Source of the DNA: Paraphaeosphaeria minitans
Lineage: Eukaryota; Ascomycota; Dothideomycetes; Pleosporales; Didymosphaeriaceae
Assembly: GCA_015832175.1 (NCBI GenBank)
Contig: WJXW01000008.1
Location: forward strand, 2,108,001 to 2,172,000
Direction of reading: 5' to 3'
DNA length: 64,000 nt
In this document: piece after piece, positions 35,201 through 48,400 of the stretch
Numbering within the stretch: position 1 is the first letter of the stretch
Layout: each line of letters begins with the position of its first letter
Translations under genes and position numbers: made by a program
Notes under the pieces: generated by a model
Seen by the model: the letters and a program-made list of their open reading frames with translations, nothing else
What the model was told of the DNA's origin: nothing
Databases searched by the model: none

Positions 35201-38200
35201 GGGGCACTAATTAACACCTAAATAACTAAAGGAGATAAATGTTAGAGACTAGCTAAAACCTATAGAAATTTTACTTATATATAAGCTAATGTTCTATTAG
35301 GAGGCAGCTCTAGCCTAGGAATTTAGTAAAATAATAACTATTAGCAAGGATATTATGCCTCTATACTAGATTTAGACTATTCTATATAAAGCCTAGTAGG
35401 TAAGAGGCTTTAATTGCCTAAAAAAACTAGTGCCTATAGTACACTAAATAATTCTAGATTAGATTAACTAAAAAGTCCTTCAAATATGCGACAGCCAATA
35501 TTAAAACCCCTAGTTCCTAGTACTAAAGAAAAACAAAGGGTACTAATTAATTAGAAACGCCTAGTTCTATAATAAGGTTTTAGAAAGAGGTGCTAATCTC
35601 CTATCCTCAGCTAATAAGTTTTTAAAGAGAATTAGAGGTAGAGCAATCTACTCTCTATTTAATCTATTTTTAGGGTTTAATTAGATACCACTCTATATAG
35701 CCTTAAGAAATATAATAACTTTCTAGACACCTATAGGCCTTATAAGGCACTACACACTGCTATAAGGTGTAATAAATTTACTAGGAGTTTATTAGAGAGC
35801 TATGTTAACAATCCTTTAGAGGTATTTCCTTAATACTTTACCCTTTATTAATAATATTACATTAGCAGGACTAAAGTTAACCTATAGGGACAAAGAAGCC
35901 CTTTCTAGGATACACTAATTTATGCTTAAACATATTATACAGCTAGATAGGGTACTTACTAACCCAGAGAGGGCCTATACTACTATATTAGGAACAAAAT
36001 CTTTCTAGGGAGTAAAGTAAATAGAAATTGTAGAATATAAGGTATCGCCTAATAGCTAATCGCCCTAAGATAAGAAAGTGGCTAAGATTCTATACTAGAA
36101 AGAATACACAAATTAAAGAGAAGTCTAATAGTTTATTAGAATTTACACTTACTATTACTAATAAATCTTCTACTTTTCTATTAAAGTAAAACCTTTGTAT
36201 ATACTTACTAGGAAAGGCTAAGAATAGAAGTAGAGAGATTTTAAGCGCTAATTAATAAATATCCTAAAGGAGAGTATTACTACTGCACTAGTTCTAATAA
36301 CTCTTAATTATAAATTAGGAAGGTAGATCTTTGTCTACGTAGACGTAAGTTTATAAGCAGGAGGAGCCTATATTAAGTAAGTAGGAGAGGATAGAAAGCG
36401 CCACTTAGTGTAGTTTAAAAGTACACTATAGTGTAAATCAGAATTAAGATAGCACTTAACTAAGCTTAAATATAAAGTAGTAGTATAGGCACTAAAGAAG
36501 TTTACGCTATACCTATATAGGACCTAATTTATTATTAAAACAAATATGGCTACTCTAATTTCGCAGCTTAACTAGTCTTCTACTAACCTCCCTAGATTAG
36601 CTATAAACTAATAGCTAGGTATAATACTACTATAGAACTTTAAAATTGTCCATAGGCTAGAAAAACATAAGGTTGTTACTAATAGATTATTAAGGTATCC
36701 CTAACTAGAAGGATGGATAGCGCTAGAAGAATTAGAAGAAAACTTAGGTCCCTTTATAGACTATATAGTAGAGAAGCATAATAATAGCTTAGTGTTTACT
36801 TTACAAGAGGCCTAAATCCTTAGTAAAGACTTTTTAAACGAATTAGAAGAGATAGCGAGGTTCTTACTATCTAGAAAAAGACTTAATAGGCTAATACCCT
36901 AGAAAAGCTACCTTTTATAGATAAAGAAGGCCTAAACCTTTTTTGTAAAAGCGAACCTACTATTTAAAAAGTTAACCCTAAATCTTACTATCTAAAGGGT
37001 AATTAATAATCTAGATGTTTAAAAGGCACTTATTTAGGAGGTCCACTAGTACCTCTACTATAAAGGAATCTAGGCTATAAATACTATAATCTAGCCTTAG
37101 TTCTAGTAGAAGAGCTAGTTTAAGATAATTTAAACTAAACTAAAGAAATATACAGTCTCTACTACTAAATAAGGTAATTAAATAGAGACAAGACTTAAGA
37201 TTAGTAACTCTAGGGCCTTATTTAAACAATAGACTATTAATATCACCTATATGCCTACAAGTAAGCATCCGAAATCCTTCCTTATTATTACTAGGGAATA
37301 CGCCTTAGGATGGCCTAAAGCTAGAGCACTTATTAGAGTAGATTTAGAAAGTGTTGTAAAGTTTCTCTATAAGGATATTATCTATAGGTAGGGGGTGTTT
37401 CCTTAACTAAGTGTAGATAGGGGGCCTAAAAACAAATTAGTGGTTAAAGCACTAGCTAGACACTATAGGATACACTATATTTAAGCTTCCTCCTATAACT
37501 CTAAGGCTTAAGGACTAGTTAAACAAGGTTACTAATTACTTATTATAGCGCTTATAGAGCTGGGAAATAATTAGGAGCGTAATTTACGTATAGTAGTATA
37601 GGCTAAAAGGGTTTTAATTTAATAAAGCACATGGTTAGCCCCTATAGAGACAATAACTGGCATTTAATCTATATTGCCTATTAAGCTGGCGATTAAAAGC
37701 TGGCAGACCCTACTATAGTTAGAGGAGGAAAACTAATTAGATCTACTTACCATAATGGCTAAGCAGTTAGAATAGAGAGGTAATAAACTTTTAGAGGCAC
37801 TATCTATAAGGAATAGATAACCTTTAAAGGTTCCTAGAGTTATCTTTTCTATATTCTAGAACTTTCTATAATAACGTTATAATAACGTTATAGCCCTATG
37901 GATACTAGGTAACGTTATAGGTGACGTTATAGGTGAAGTCATAGATAGTAGAGAATTACTAAGTAGAATACTCTAGAATCTCTACTATATATATATAAGG
38001 AGAGTTACCTTCTACGTGTACTCTCTATCCTAGATAGTAATTCTAAGCCTATACCTAAGGTTTTATTGCTCTATTTAACTACGTCCAATCTGCCCTCTAT
38101 TACCCTAGTCTCTACTATTCTAGGTAACTAGTACTAGGGGAGAGAAGGTACTAGAAGGTCTAGAAGGTTATCCTTTATCCTCTAGTCTCTACCTCCTCTT

Positions 38201-38490
38201 TACACTATCTAGATTAAGAAGAATGCGTCCTAAGGGAGTAGAATAATAGGATTTTAGTAAAGCCTATTAATAAGACTTTTACAAAGGAGACCTAGTGCTA
38301 GATTAGGATTTAATTAGGGCTATAGACAAGTTAACAGCTATAAAGATAAGGGATCGCTAGCTAGGCCCTTACTAAATCTCTATTAACTACCCTAGCTAGT
38401 TATATTACTAACTAGAAGAGCTTAATAGAGCTATATTCTAGTATACTATACATAGTAACTACCTTAAGTACTTCTACTAGCACACCCTAG
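32260..38490 (+). pseudogene. Gypsy-B gag-pol, RIP-degraded
   Basis: One frame can be followed for most of the region by reading stops as Gln. The RT aspartates are Asn (FINNI), as expected from G to A change on the coding strand. The RNase H and tether text (QLNQSSTNLP) matches the fungal gypsy lineage that has an RSATDLP-type motif there. The integrase frame is split at 37804/38205 by a 400-bp LTR and continues with a RRMRPKGVE segment. Confidence 0.7.
37805..38204 (+). repeat. Solo LTR C, 400 bp
   Basis: Starts tataagg (TG to TA) and ends tttaca, with perfect duplications ctatc (37800-37804 and 38205-38209). It carries aacgtta palindromes: two near 37,870-37,891 and a three-unit 12-bp array at about 37,907-37,952. 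The same LTR lies reversed at 63665-64000. Confidence 0.88.
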
Positions 38491-38500
38491 ATAATAAAGC

Positions 38501-40076
38501 TTAGGTACTAAAAGGAAGGATAAGGATTATACCTAAGGACCTACTAATTAACTCTTAGACCCTACTACTAAAGCTGCCAAAACTACTATACTATTAAGAG
38601 GTTAAAGAGAGGAAGGAGCACAGTAATTCTAGCTTAGAAATTAAGAATAGCCTTATAAGAACTAGAGGGGTAGAGTGGAAAAAGGAACTCTAATAGGCTA
38701 TTATGCTACCTATATAGACAAGAGGCAATTCACTAAAGGTGGTTATTTTAAAGAGAGTAGAAGTATTAGATTTTAATATAGACTAAGATATGTCTACCTT
38801 AAAGTCTAATATTATATTAAACTAGCCTAATCCTTTCCTAATTTAGAATTAGAAAAGCTAACTATAGGTAGTTAGTAAAAAAGAGGGAGGAAGAATAGTA
38901 GTAGTAAAGTACTTAATAGGATTTTTAAAAAATTAATATAGCAGAATAAGAAGATAGGTAGATAGTATAGGAAAAAAAAATAGAGAACACCTAGTTACTA
39001 GGTAAAGATATATTAGGGTACTAATTATTATCCTTTTTATTATTAATAGTAATATTATCTCTATAGTGGCAGCTAGACTAATAAGTGTTTAGGGTTTAGG
39101 GCTCTATAGAGCTAGAGGCCATAGTTACCTTAGACTAAAGAAGAGATCTAGCATAATTTTAGATAGCCTAATTAATAGACTACTAATAAGGCAAGAGACA
39201 ACTAGAATAAGAATACTAAAAATAAGTAGACTAAGAGGATAGCTAAGGCTAAAAAGGAGCATTCTCCCTAGTAGGAGAATCTAGACGTATAGGTAATCTA
39301 GGACTAGGCAATCTATAATTAGAGCTAGAATAAGAACTATCTTAAGCTAGAGAACTAAAACCCTAAAATAATAAAGCACTTACTAGGAGGAGACTAAAGG
39401 GAACCTATAGAAGACCCTTAGAAATAATTTTAACGGGCTACTAAGAAAAAAGGACTATAGTTTATAGTAATAGTGTATTAGGGTTCTATAGGCTCCCTAT
39501 AAATAGAAGTATTAAAGATAGAGACAGCCTTAGAAGTGTAACTAAAAGGAGTCTAAAAGTAGGTTATACTAATAGAAAGGATATTAGTAGCTAAAATAAT
39601 ATTATCTATAAAAGGACTAGTACTAGGGTTAGCTAGCTTATCTAAAAGGAAAGAGATATTAGCTTAGGTAATAGGAAATTAGAACTAGAACTTATAATAA
39701 AAGAAGTAAGAGGCATAGTTACTATTTATCTAGCACTTATTATACTCTTTTTAGTTTAGCAGCTTACCTTTTAGATAGGAAACGCTATATTTACTACTAA
39801 AATAAAACTTACTTTTTCTACTTTTGTTTTAGCAGTAGGTGCAGCGATAGTTAATTAGAGAAAAAGGAGGAAAATAAAAGGAGGCAGTAGTATACTAGAT
39901 GCCTATATTAATATTAGTATTATAGTATCCACACTTTAATAGAGCCTTTCTAGTACCTAAGCTAAAGAACTTAGTAATAGTCTCCGCTTTAGTATTACTA
40001 ATATTAAAGTGCTAAATAGTAAGGTCTAAATAGCTATTATTTTTATAGACGCTAGTAGTGCAAAAAATAGAACCTA
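38501..40076 (+). other. Unassigned RIP-degraded repeat, probably continuous with 53949-54817
   Basis: Copia-B interrupts this sequence: the duplication accta is shared at 40072-40076 and 53949-53953, so the text before and after was once contiguous. Plus-strand readings are Gln/Asn/Lys-rich with long stop-free runs if TAA/TAG are Gln. It may be the 3' part of gypsy-B, repeat X, or both; no domain could be named. Confidence 0.4.
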
Positions 40077-40314
40077 TATTGGTTTGGCTCAATCTATAAT
40101 TAAGTATTCAAGGATTAATAGTATACTATTGTGTAAAGAGTAAGAAGTAGGTTTAATTAATTACGTCTAGTCTATCGTACAAAGGGTCACTAAGGACTTT
40201 ATAAAGTCTCTGCCTCTTAGCGCTAACCTAAGCAGTGGGTCCTTATGCGGGTCCCTATAGGTAGGCAGGCCCCTATTTCACTTAGTGCTATTTATACAAT
40301 AAACTATACAGATA
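40077..40314 (-). repeat. Copia-B 3' LTR
   Basis: 238 bp, tattgg to cagata; both ends carry RIP-type changes. Confidence 0.9.
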
Positions 40315-41650
40315 CTAGTAACTTTTCTTTTATACGATAGCTTATATCTATTATACGCTTTCCCTTTCCTGTTCTTCTCTATCTATACAGTTGGCCTTCC
40401 CCCATTAGAATAGGTTATAAGGTAAGTACAGTATTACTATATAGTAGAGGTTCTATTTACACCTACTCTTATATAAATAAGTAGTAATAGCTAACCTACT
40501 TAGTTCTTACCCTACCCCTTTACACAGTAGTAGAGTCGCATCGCATAATAAGGCTTTTTCTAGGCATATGTCCTGTGTATAAACAAAAGGTAAGGTATTA
40601 AGTAATATAATACTTAGCGCTAGGTCTTAGTAAGTAGGTATAAAAGGATATCTCCTAGCTCCCCTAAACCCTCTCTCCTTTATTCTACTTTAATATACGT
40701 GTACCTTTCTCCCTTTTTACCTTATTCTTTTTAGTGTCCTAGTGTCTAGTAGCTAGTGCTTTATTACTAGTAAATATATATAGCTTTTTTATATAATGCT
40801 AATTTGTAACAAGATATATATACACATACACACACTTACTATTATATAATAGCTAATAACACTATTAGTCTGTTAGGCGCTAGTGCCCTTACTACTAGTG
40901 TTTTTATACTAGTTATTATAGGCTAGACTAGATCGCGTATCTAGGTTAACCTCCCCACTAGTTTACCTAGCATAAGGGCCTTTATACAGAGCCTAGTAGT
41001 AGATATATAATAAATCCTCTAGAGCATCTTTGTTTTTATTATACAATACTAATAGGTGTAGAATAAAGAGGCTAGGGTGGCCTAGATGCCCTCCTAGGAC
41101 ATTGTTATGCAAATCCTAGTTAGCACAAACCTTTAGTGGTAGGCTGCTTACGTCGTATAACGTAAAGGATATTAGTAAGTAGTGCTTATTTAGTCGCGCA
41201 GCTAAGTTTAAAATAAGCCTTATACTTACTTATATAGCACTGCTAATACTAGTAATTAGGTGTTTCTAGATTATTGTGTAATCCTATGTTATAAGTCTAG
41301 ATTGTGCAGCACCTACGTGTGGAAGTCACATAGTGCTTGTTGTAAGCATTATATATAAAAGGGGGGGGGTAAATGTCTTTATTGCACAAAAAGGTAAGTA
41401 GGCCTAGTCTTAAGATATCTAAATTATTAATATAGAAAATATGTTCTTTAATGTCTTTGTATAATCTCCTATAATGTGTTTCCTCTCTTATAATAAAACT
41501 ATAATATTAAATTAGTAGTAGGGCTTATATAGCCTAAAAATAAATATATCTATGCGACGTTATAGTAAGTTAGACAGAAAAAGAAAAAAGAAAATTCTTT
41601 TTTTTTTAAATAGTAAGTAAAATAACAAAAGAAATATTATATAGTAGAGT
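40315..41650 (-). other. Copia-B 3' non-coding region
   Basis: Between the pol end and the 3' LTR. The first 340 bp match the deletion derivative from 1591. It contains a run of nine G near 41,361. No reading frame recognised on either strand. Confidence 0.5.
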
Positions 41651-41659
41651 AGTTACTCT

Positions 41660-44600
41660 ATTATACAGTCCTTATTAATTCTATCTACTAAAGCCTTAAC
41701 AGTAATGTATAGTTTATTTATTAAAATTAGTGTTTAAAGTGCCTAGTTAGGTGCTTTCTTTATATAAGTATTAGTAGGATTATCTTTGCTATTAATCCAC
41801 CTAATCTCCGTAATTTCCCGTTTTTCGTACAACTCCCTAATTAACATAATGTTAATTATAAGGGGTTTTTTGTTTGTAGTGCCTAGTTGTATAAGGCATT
41901 TATATAGGGATTTTAAGTTAGTACAGACTATAATAGGAATTAGGGGGATCTAAACTGTTTATATAATCTATTAGAGTGTTGTACTTAATGTAATTATATT
42001 ATTAAAACCGACTATTAGACTGTATAATTTGCTTACTAGAACACTTCTAGTTACTCTTTTACACTTTACTAAGTTCTAGTAGATAATATTACTATAGATT
42101 TTAAAGTCCTAAGTTGTCGTGCGATATTCCTCTACTAGTATAATAACAAAGCCAAGCTGTAAGCTTAGGTCTCTGTTATTAGTAAAAGAGCTATCTATAA
42201 AGATAAACAGCTTTGTGCGACCTAGGTTAAGTAGAATAAATTTTAGTCCTCTTTATACATTCTAAATTTACTAGTTTAAACGCATGTTTAGTGCCTTAAT
42301 ATCTTTTTCTATTAGTACTATTATTTGCGCAGTAATAGATAAGTTAAATATTACTTCTAGTTAGCAAACTAAAGAGATATATACACCTCTTACTTATTAT
42401 ATAATATATTAGTGTGCAGCGTCTTTGTCCTAGGGATTAATTATATAAAGGCTTTTAGCCTGTTCCTTCTATTCTAGGGTAATAATACCTTAGATAAATT
42501 AGATTTTACCTCTATTAAACTTAATTACCCTATCTTATATTAAGACGCTTTTATTCTTTATATAAAACTTTATAGTATAGAGCTACTCCTCTTCTTATTA
42601 TATAAAGCTTTCTATAACCACACTAAAGGTGTTATTAGTCTAGAGTCTAGTAATGCTAAACATCTTAGGTCCCTTATCTATAATAAGTAGGCATAAGTTA
42701 TACATTAATATATACATCCTTAGTTTCTTCTTATAGTAGTTATAGTATGTCTTAAACTAGTAGAGACCTAATTCTGCTACGCTATATAGAGGTTGTATAA
42801 CTTATAGAATTGTGTTTAGTAGGAAGAAATTGCGTATTTCTACTAGTAGTTAGGTGTATAATGTATAAAGAAGTTTATTAGTAGACTACATATAGGCCTA
42901 AGTAATATCCCTAAGCTTAATGTGCATGTTATATAACTAAATTAGTATTATAAAAAGAGCTAATAGCAACCTCTAGCTTATACGCTAGATAGTAGGGGAT
43001 TATAGAAAAATCTTCTCTTTTTCTTTGTTTAAATAGCTAGTAAAAACAAGTCTTAATTTCTTATATAGTTAGGTTGTCTTGCCTTTAATCTCTCGTACAA
43101 GACGTAGGTTAAAGATATAGCTAGATTGTTTATTAGGGTTATATAATAAGATTTTAAAAGTGCTATTAGTAATAAGGATATTTATTTCTACTATATCTAA
43201 TTCTTTAAAAGGCTAGCTAGGTGTAGTAATAACACTGTCTATATAAAGCTTTAGTGTAAGCTTAAAGTTATCTTTTTCTTTTTAGGTAATAAACTAGGTG
43301 TTTAGTCTTCCTAATCTTTATTAAGTTTCACCTAATTATGCGACTGTAGTAGTTTAGTCCTTTCTAAGTCTTCCCCTTAGCCTTAGCTTTAGCGCTTTAA
43401 TTCGTGCGGCTATAGGAGTATTTATATTCTATAGTTCCTATATACTGTCTTTAGTTGCGCAATAGTATAGTTTAACCTATATATAGTGTAGTTTTAGAGG
43501 TCTATTTTTAAGCTCTAGAATAATGTCTCTTTCTTTAATACTCTTAATCTTATATAGTTCTTACTATCCCTTCTTTTCTCTCTAGGCTATAACTTCTAAG
43601 CTAAGTAGGAGTGTAAAGGTTTTATATAATAATAGGCTATTTCTAGTGTTAATTATATAAGTAACTTTAACTTTAGCTCTATCCTTCTTAAGCATTTTTA
43701 TTACTTTCTACACTATATTAGCTTAGGCGATTAGTTCTAGTAAAAATAGAGAGTCCTTATTAATCCTTAGGTAGGCACTAAAAACTAGAAAGGTAGGTAC
43801 TATACTATTAGGCCTAGCTATGTTATTTAGTACTTTTACTACTATCTATAGCACTATCTTATTATTTATATAACTATTAATCTTAGCTCTTAGAATATTA
43901 TACGCTTAGTATAGTAGTATATATACTCTTTTAATCTTGCCTACAGCCTAGTGTGCCTCTACTAGTATTTGCCTACATTCTGCCTTAACTATCTTCGCAC
44001 GATTCTAAAACTTATTAGAAGCGAAGTTAGTTCCTAGGTTATAGATAATGTAATCTAGTAGGCCTTAATATATATTAATCTAGCATCTTATTAAAGTATC
44101 CTAGGTATCTTATATAGTTATTAATTTTAGGAATTAGGCTGCCTAAAAGAATATATCTATATTAATAATATATAGAACATCCCTTTTACTAATTTATACA
44201 ATATTAATAATAATTTTATAGTTAAAGTATAAGTTATTTTAGATAGAGAACTTAAAGCGTCTTAGCGCTTAGTTATATAACTAGTAGTAGTAATAGAACT
44301 TTCTTACTTCTTCTAGTATAGAACTCTTTACTTTATGCCCTACCTAAGTAAAAAGCTTATATAGTTTTTTATCTAGGAGTGTCTAAAATAGTAGTGTAGG
44401 CGTTAGAGTTCTATCTCTATAAAGAAGAGAGCTAATTCCTTATTACTAAGGTTAAAGAAGGGGTAACCCTACTTTTATATAATTAGGACTATTATACTGT
44501 CCCTTCGTACAATAACATCTAGAATGTTATTAAAGTATACTCTAAGTCTATTAGCATCTACTAGCAATAGTAGGAATAGTGTTAGGGAGTTAAAGATATA

Positions 44601-44880
44601 GTAGGTTACTATTTCTATAGGGTTAGTAATTTATATAGTGCCTAAAGATATCTAGGAACCCTATTTTCTAAAGCTAATATTAGTAGGTTCTAGTAACTAG
44701 TCTACTTTAGTAGTTAGGTTTTTATGTAAGTAGGCAGTAAGCTAGTCCTTTCCTACTATAGACACTTATATAGCGTCTATGTCCTAGAGTTCTCCTTAGT
44801 ACTTTATATAATACTAACTAGCTAGAGTAAATAGTTATATAAGTTCCTCTATATTCTTATTATTCTTACTATGTTAGATG
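41660..44880 (-). pseudogene. Copia-B pol (RT and RNase H part), RIP-degraded
   Basis: In the minus sense RNase H reads KLFIFIDSSFTNNRDLSLQL (about 42,128-42,215), then a VKCKRVTRSVL segment and a YEKREITEIRWIN segment, ending near 41,680. Upstream, the RT C-terminal part has a DKGP motif and a catalytic box reading TNNTF near 42,640-42,660, where related fungal copia elements have LQTDDT rather than YVDD. Both aspartates are Asn, the RIP outcome. Further upstream text to 44,880 and the part right of gypsy-3 (51,723-53,700) must hold integrase and gag but are too decayed to delimit. Confidence 0.7.
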
Positions 44881-45002
44881 TCTTCGCTAGTTATATAATA
44901 AAAGTAGGCAGTAGAAGTAAAGTATAAAATAGCCTTCTATACTTCTTTTTTATTACTCTATTAGTCTCATTTATCTTCCTCTTCTTTTATGTAATAGTTT
45001 TC

Positions 45003-45458
45003 TGTTAGGATCTGGCCGCGCGCGAGCAGCAGGGCGCGAGCTTATTAGACTACTAGTCTGCTAGAGTTAGCTAACTAAGCAGTTAGGTAATAGGTTATAG
45101 GTCCTAAGGGTCCTAAGAACTACACAGGCCTCGCCTATGTAGGAACTCTAGGACGCGTAGGACTCGCCCGTATAGGACTCTAGGACATATAGAACTCTGG
45201 GACATATAGGACTCTAGGACATATAGAATTCTAGGACGTGTGGGACTACTTAGTATATAGGAACGCAAAAATAAGCTTTTTATACTTATATTTAATCTGT
45301 TTATTAATCTATTATTTAGATTCTAGTAGACTAAATTATTAACTTATTACACTTCGCAAGATACTATTGTATTAATAAAACTTTCTATCTTCTATAAGTA
45401 CTCCTACCTAAGAACTAACTTTAACCCTTTAGGACTAGCTACCCTCTTAGATTTAACA
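45003..45458 (+). repeat. Gypsy-3 5' LTR (U3 type 2)
   Basis: 456 bp, tgttagg to tttaaca. The U3 begins GC-rich (about 45,013-45,040) and holds a tandem array of about 17 bp (ggactctaggacatata and variants) at 45,150-45,255. The last 200 bp are the shared R/U5. Confidence 0.92.
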
Positions 45459-45469
45459 TCTTAAACACC

Positions 45470-48400
45470 TTTAATATAAGTACTTTACAAACTTCTACCT
45501 CTTCTATAGCTTTAGGTGCTGCTAAGATTACTCTTATAAAGGATAGTAGTAAGGCGCATAAACCTAATCTCTACTTTAGCGAATAATCTTAAACTAATAT
45601 CTAGATTCTCTAGTTAGACCTCTACTTCTTTAACTTAAATAAACCCCTTAAAAATAAGAAGAAGGTTATCTTTGTAGCAATATATATATAAGGAGATATA
45701 GAATTATAGATCTATCCCTACCTTAAAAAGTACCTAGGAATAGACTATAATAATAATAATAACAATTACGTAAACAAGCACGCTAATATAGTTAACATTA
45801 TTAAGGATTATAATAACTTTAAGAAATGCCTTAAATAACTCTTTAGGATTGCTAATAAGGACTCTATTATAAAAGTAAAGATTTAGACTATAACTTAGAG
45901 ACGTTTAGTAGCTAAGTATATAGCTAAGTTTCGCAGATACGCTGTGCAACTTAACTAGGACAATAAATCTCTTTAGAATATGTATAAACAAGGACTTAAA
46001 TAGAAACTACGTAAGGAACTCCTACGTAGTGGTGCGCAAATTACTAACCTTAAGGAATTATATAAAGAAACTATTAGGATTAATAGAGAGTGGTTTTTAT
46101 TACAATAGGAGCTCCACTAAAACTCTAGGGCGATAAGCTTTAGATAACTAGTAAAAGTGGTTTATAAGAATCTTGTTAGAATTGTCTAAAAGCAACAGCT
46201 AAGGAACTACTAGAGATATAAACTAATAGAAGATGTCTAGTTTAACTACGTAGGCAAAGGAAAAGGAGGAAAGATAGGCCCTAAGTAGCCTAATAAACGC
46301 GTTTCTAATAGAAGTTAATAATTAATAACTAAGACCTATAAATACTTTATATGTGGCAAACTAGGCCACATAGCTAGGAACTGTAGATTAAAGAACAAAG
46401 TCTATTAAACTAAGTTAAATGTACTAACTATTAAGGACTAAGAACCTAATAAGGAATAGAAAGTTATTACAACACTATTTAGTTACTAACGCGTTACACT
46501 AGAGCAAAGTAAGCGATTAGATTTACCTAACTTATAACTATATAAAGATCTAGAAAACAACTCTAACGTATACTATAATATAGAAGACGTAGAAGAGATA
46601 CTAAGATCTCCTACTCTTTACCTATAAAGTAGGCAGGAAGAAGACAACCCTATGTTACCTAAGTATAAACTAAATGTTTAGGACTATATAGAACCCTATT
46701 AGGCACTAAAAGGGATGCGACCCTACAAAAATAAGAAATTAGACTATGTACTAAAGTACTATCTAGACTACTAAAATCCTATATACTAATTCTGTATATA
46801 GACGCATTGCGAAGAACCAATATACGCATAACATAAGACAGAGAAAGAGGAGAATAAGAAATAACCTAGAAGGAAACTGCGCTACAGATAGATATAGACA
46901 GACTACTCTATTATAGCTTATAATAAACACCTCTAGGATAAATAATAAGTAAAATACTTTCCTTACCTTACACTAAAAGGTAACAAATGCTGTAACATGC
47001 TTATTAATAGAGACTATATACAACTATACTAGTACACGTGTCTAAACTAAGACTGTAAATACTACTATATAGCCAAATATTTAGACAGCTTTGCAAACTG
47101 CCCTATATAAGAAGCAATAACAGAACTACTAATTTAACTAGTATATAGGAACAGTAAAGACTGCAGGAGAAAAAATAGAAGAACATCCTTACAGGAAGAA
47201 GAAGAAAAAGATAATCTATATAAGCTATATACTTAAGAACAATAATAGAAGCGGATACTTAGAAACGCATACTAGGCACTAGAACTTAACTACAACCTAC
47301 ACAAATAGATGTCTTTTTTAGGCCTAAACTTAGATAAGAAAACGCCTTTATTAAATTAAATACTATAGTAAGCATAGTATTAGTTAAGCTACTAGTATAG
47401 CTTAAAAGAATATAGGCTTAAGCTCTTATAGACTTAAGAGTAGGAAAGAACTTTATATCTTATTAGATAGTAAGACAAGCAGGACTTATAATATTAGAGA
47501 AAAAAGTACCTTATATTATCTATGTCGCAAATAGATCCCTAATGCCTAAGACACCTTAAATATACTAGGAGGTTACTACCACAATAACAGTCTAAGGACA
47601 TAGAAAGGAACTTACTTTAGATATCTTACTAGGATCTAAGTATAAGTTAGTCTTAGGATTACCTTAATTAATAATACATAACCTATAGATTAACTAGGGT
47701 ACAAAGAAAATATTATTTAAACGCTATAATTATATATTATAAGTAAAGCCTACGTATTAACAAGAAATAATAGTAGATAAGGGAGTTATTGATAACATAA
47801 TACTGCAACAGATAGTTAAAAAATAGATGCACACCTTAGTAGACGCTAGTAGGAACTACTAAGTTAAGAAGTGTAAGAAGGAGGACAATAGCACACCCTT
47901 TACTTTACTAAGAGAGTACAGGAAATAGACACATATATTTTTAGAAAAAGAAGGAAAAGCAAACCTACCTAAATATTAACCCTAGGATCTTACGATAGAC
48001 CTAGAAGAAGGGAAGACACTACTCTTTAGACTACTATATAGTAAGATAGGAGAAGAACTCCTTAAAGAACGTAATTTTATTAAGATAAACCTTAAGAAAG
48101 GATATATATAACTATTAAAGTTACTAGCAGTAAGCCCTTTTATATTTGTTAAGAAAAAAAATAGATTAGATAGACTATACGTTAACTACTAATAACTTAA
48201 CAACATAACAATAAAGAACTAATATCTACTACTAAATATTACAAAGTTACGAGATTAACTATCTTAAGCCGAGATATTCACAATAATGGATCTAAGAGAC
48301 GGTTACCACCTTATACAAATTAAAAAAGGTAAAGAATAGAAAATAGCGTTTTAATTACGCTATAGACTATTTAAGTATAAAGTTATGCTATTTAGACTTA

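Larger units (their letters stand above)
32240..38500 (+). mobile_element. Gypsy-B, 5'-truncated Ty3/gypsy element of a second lineage
   Basis: A plus-strand element unlike the chromodomain gypsy family. In order: long gag (about 32,250-34,000), aspartic protease with LGLELNII (about 34,430), RT (about 35,240-35,900) whose catalytic box reads FINNI, RNase H (about 36,320-36,560) with YVDVSLQAGGA and LKKFTLYLYRT, integrase (about 37,100-37,800) with SSYNSKAQGLV, and a GPF/Y-like end (LGPYQI, about 38,350) beyond the solo LTR. No 5' LTR: the element starts at the gypsy-2 border. No clear 3' LTR was found. Stops are TAA/TAG throughout. Confidence 0.75.

Noticed and set aside
41361..41369. Run of nine G as the copia-B polypurine tract
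   Set aside because: It lies more than 1 kb from the 3' LTR and is a C run in the coding sense, so it cannot serve as that element's plus-strand primer.
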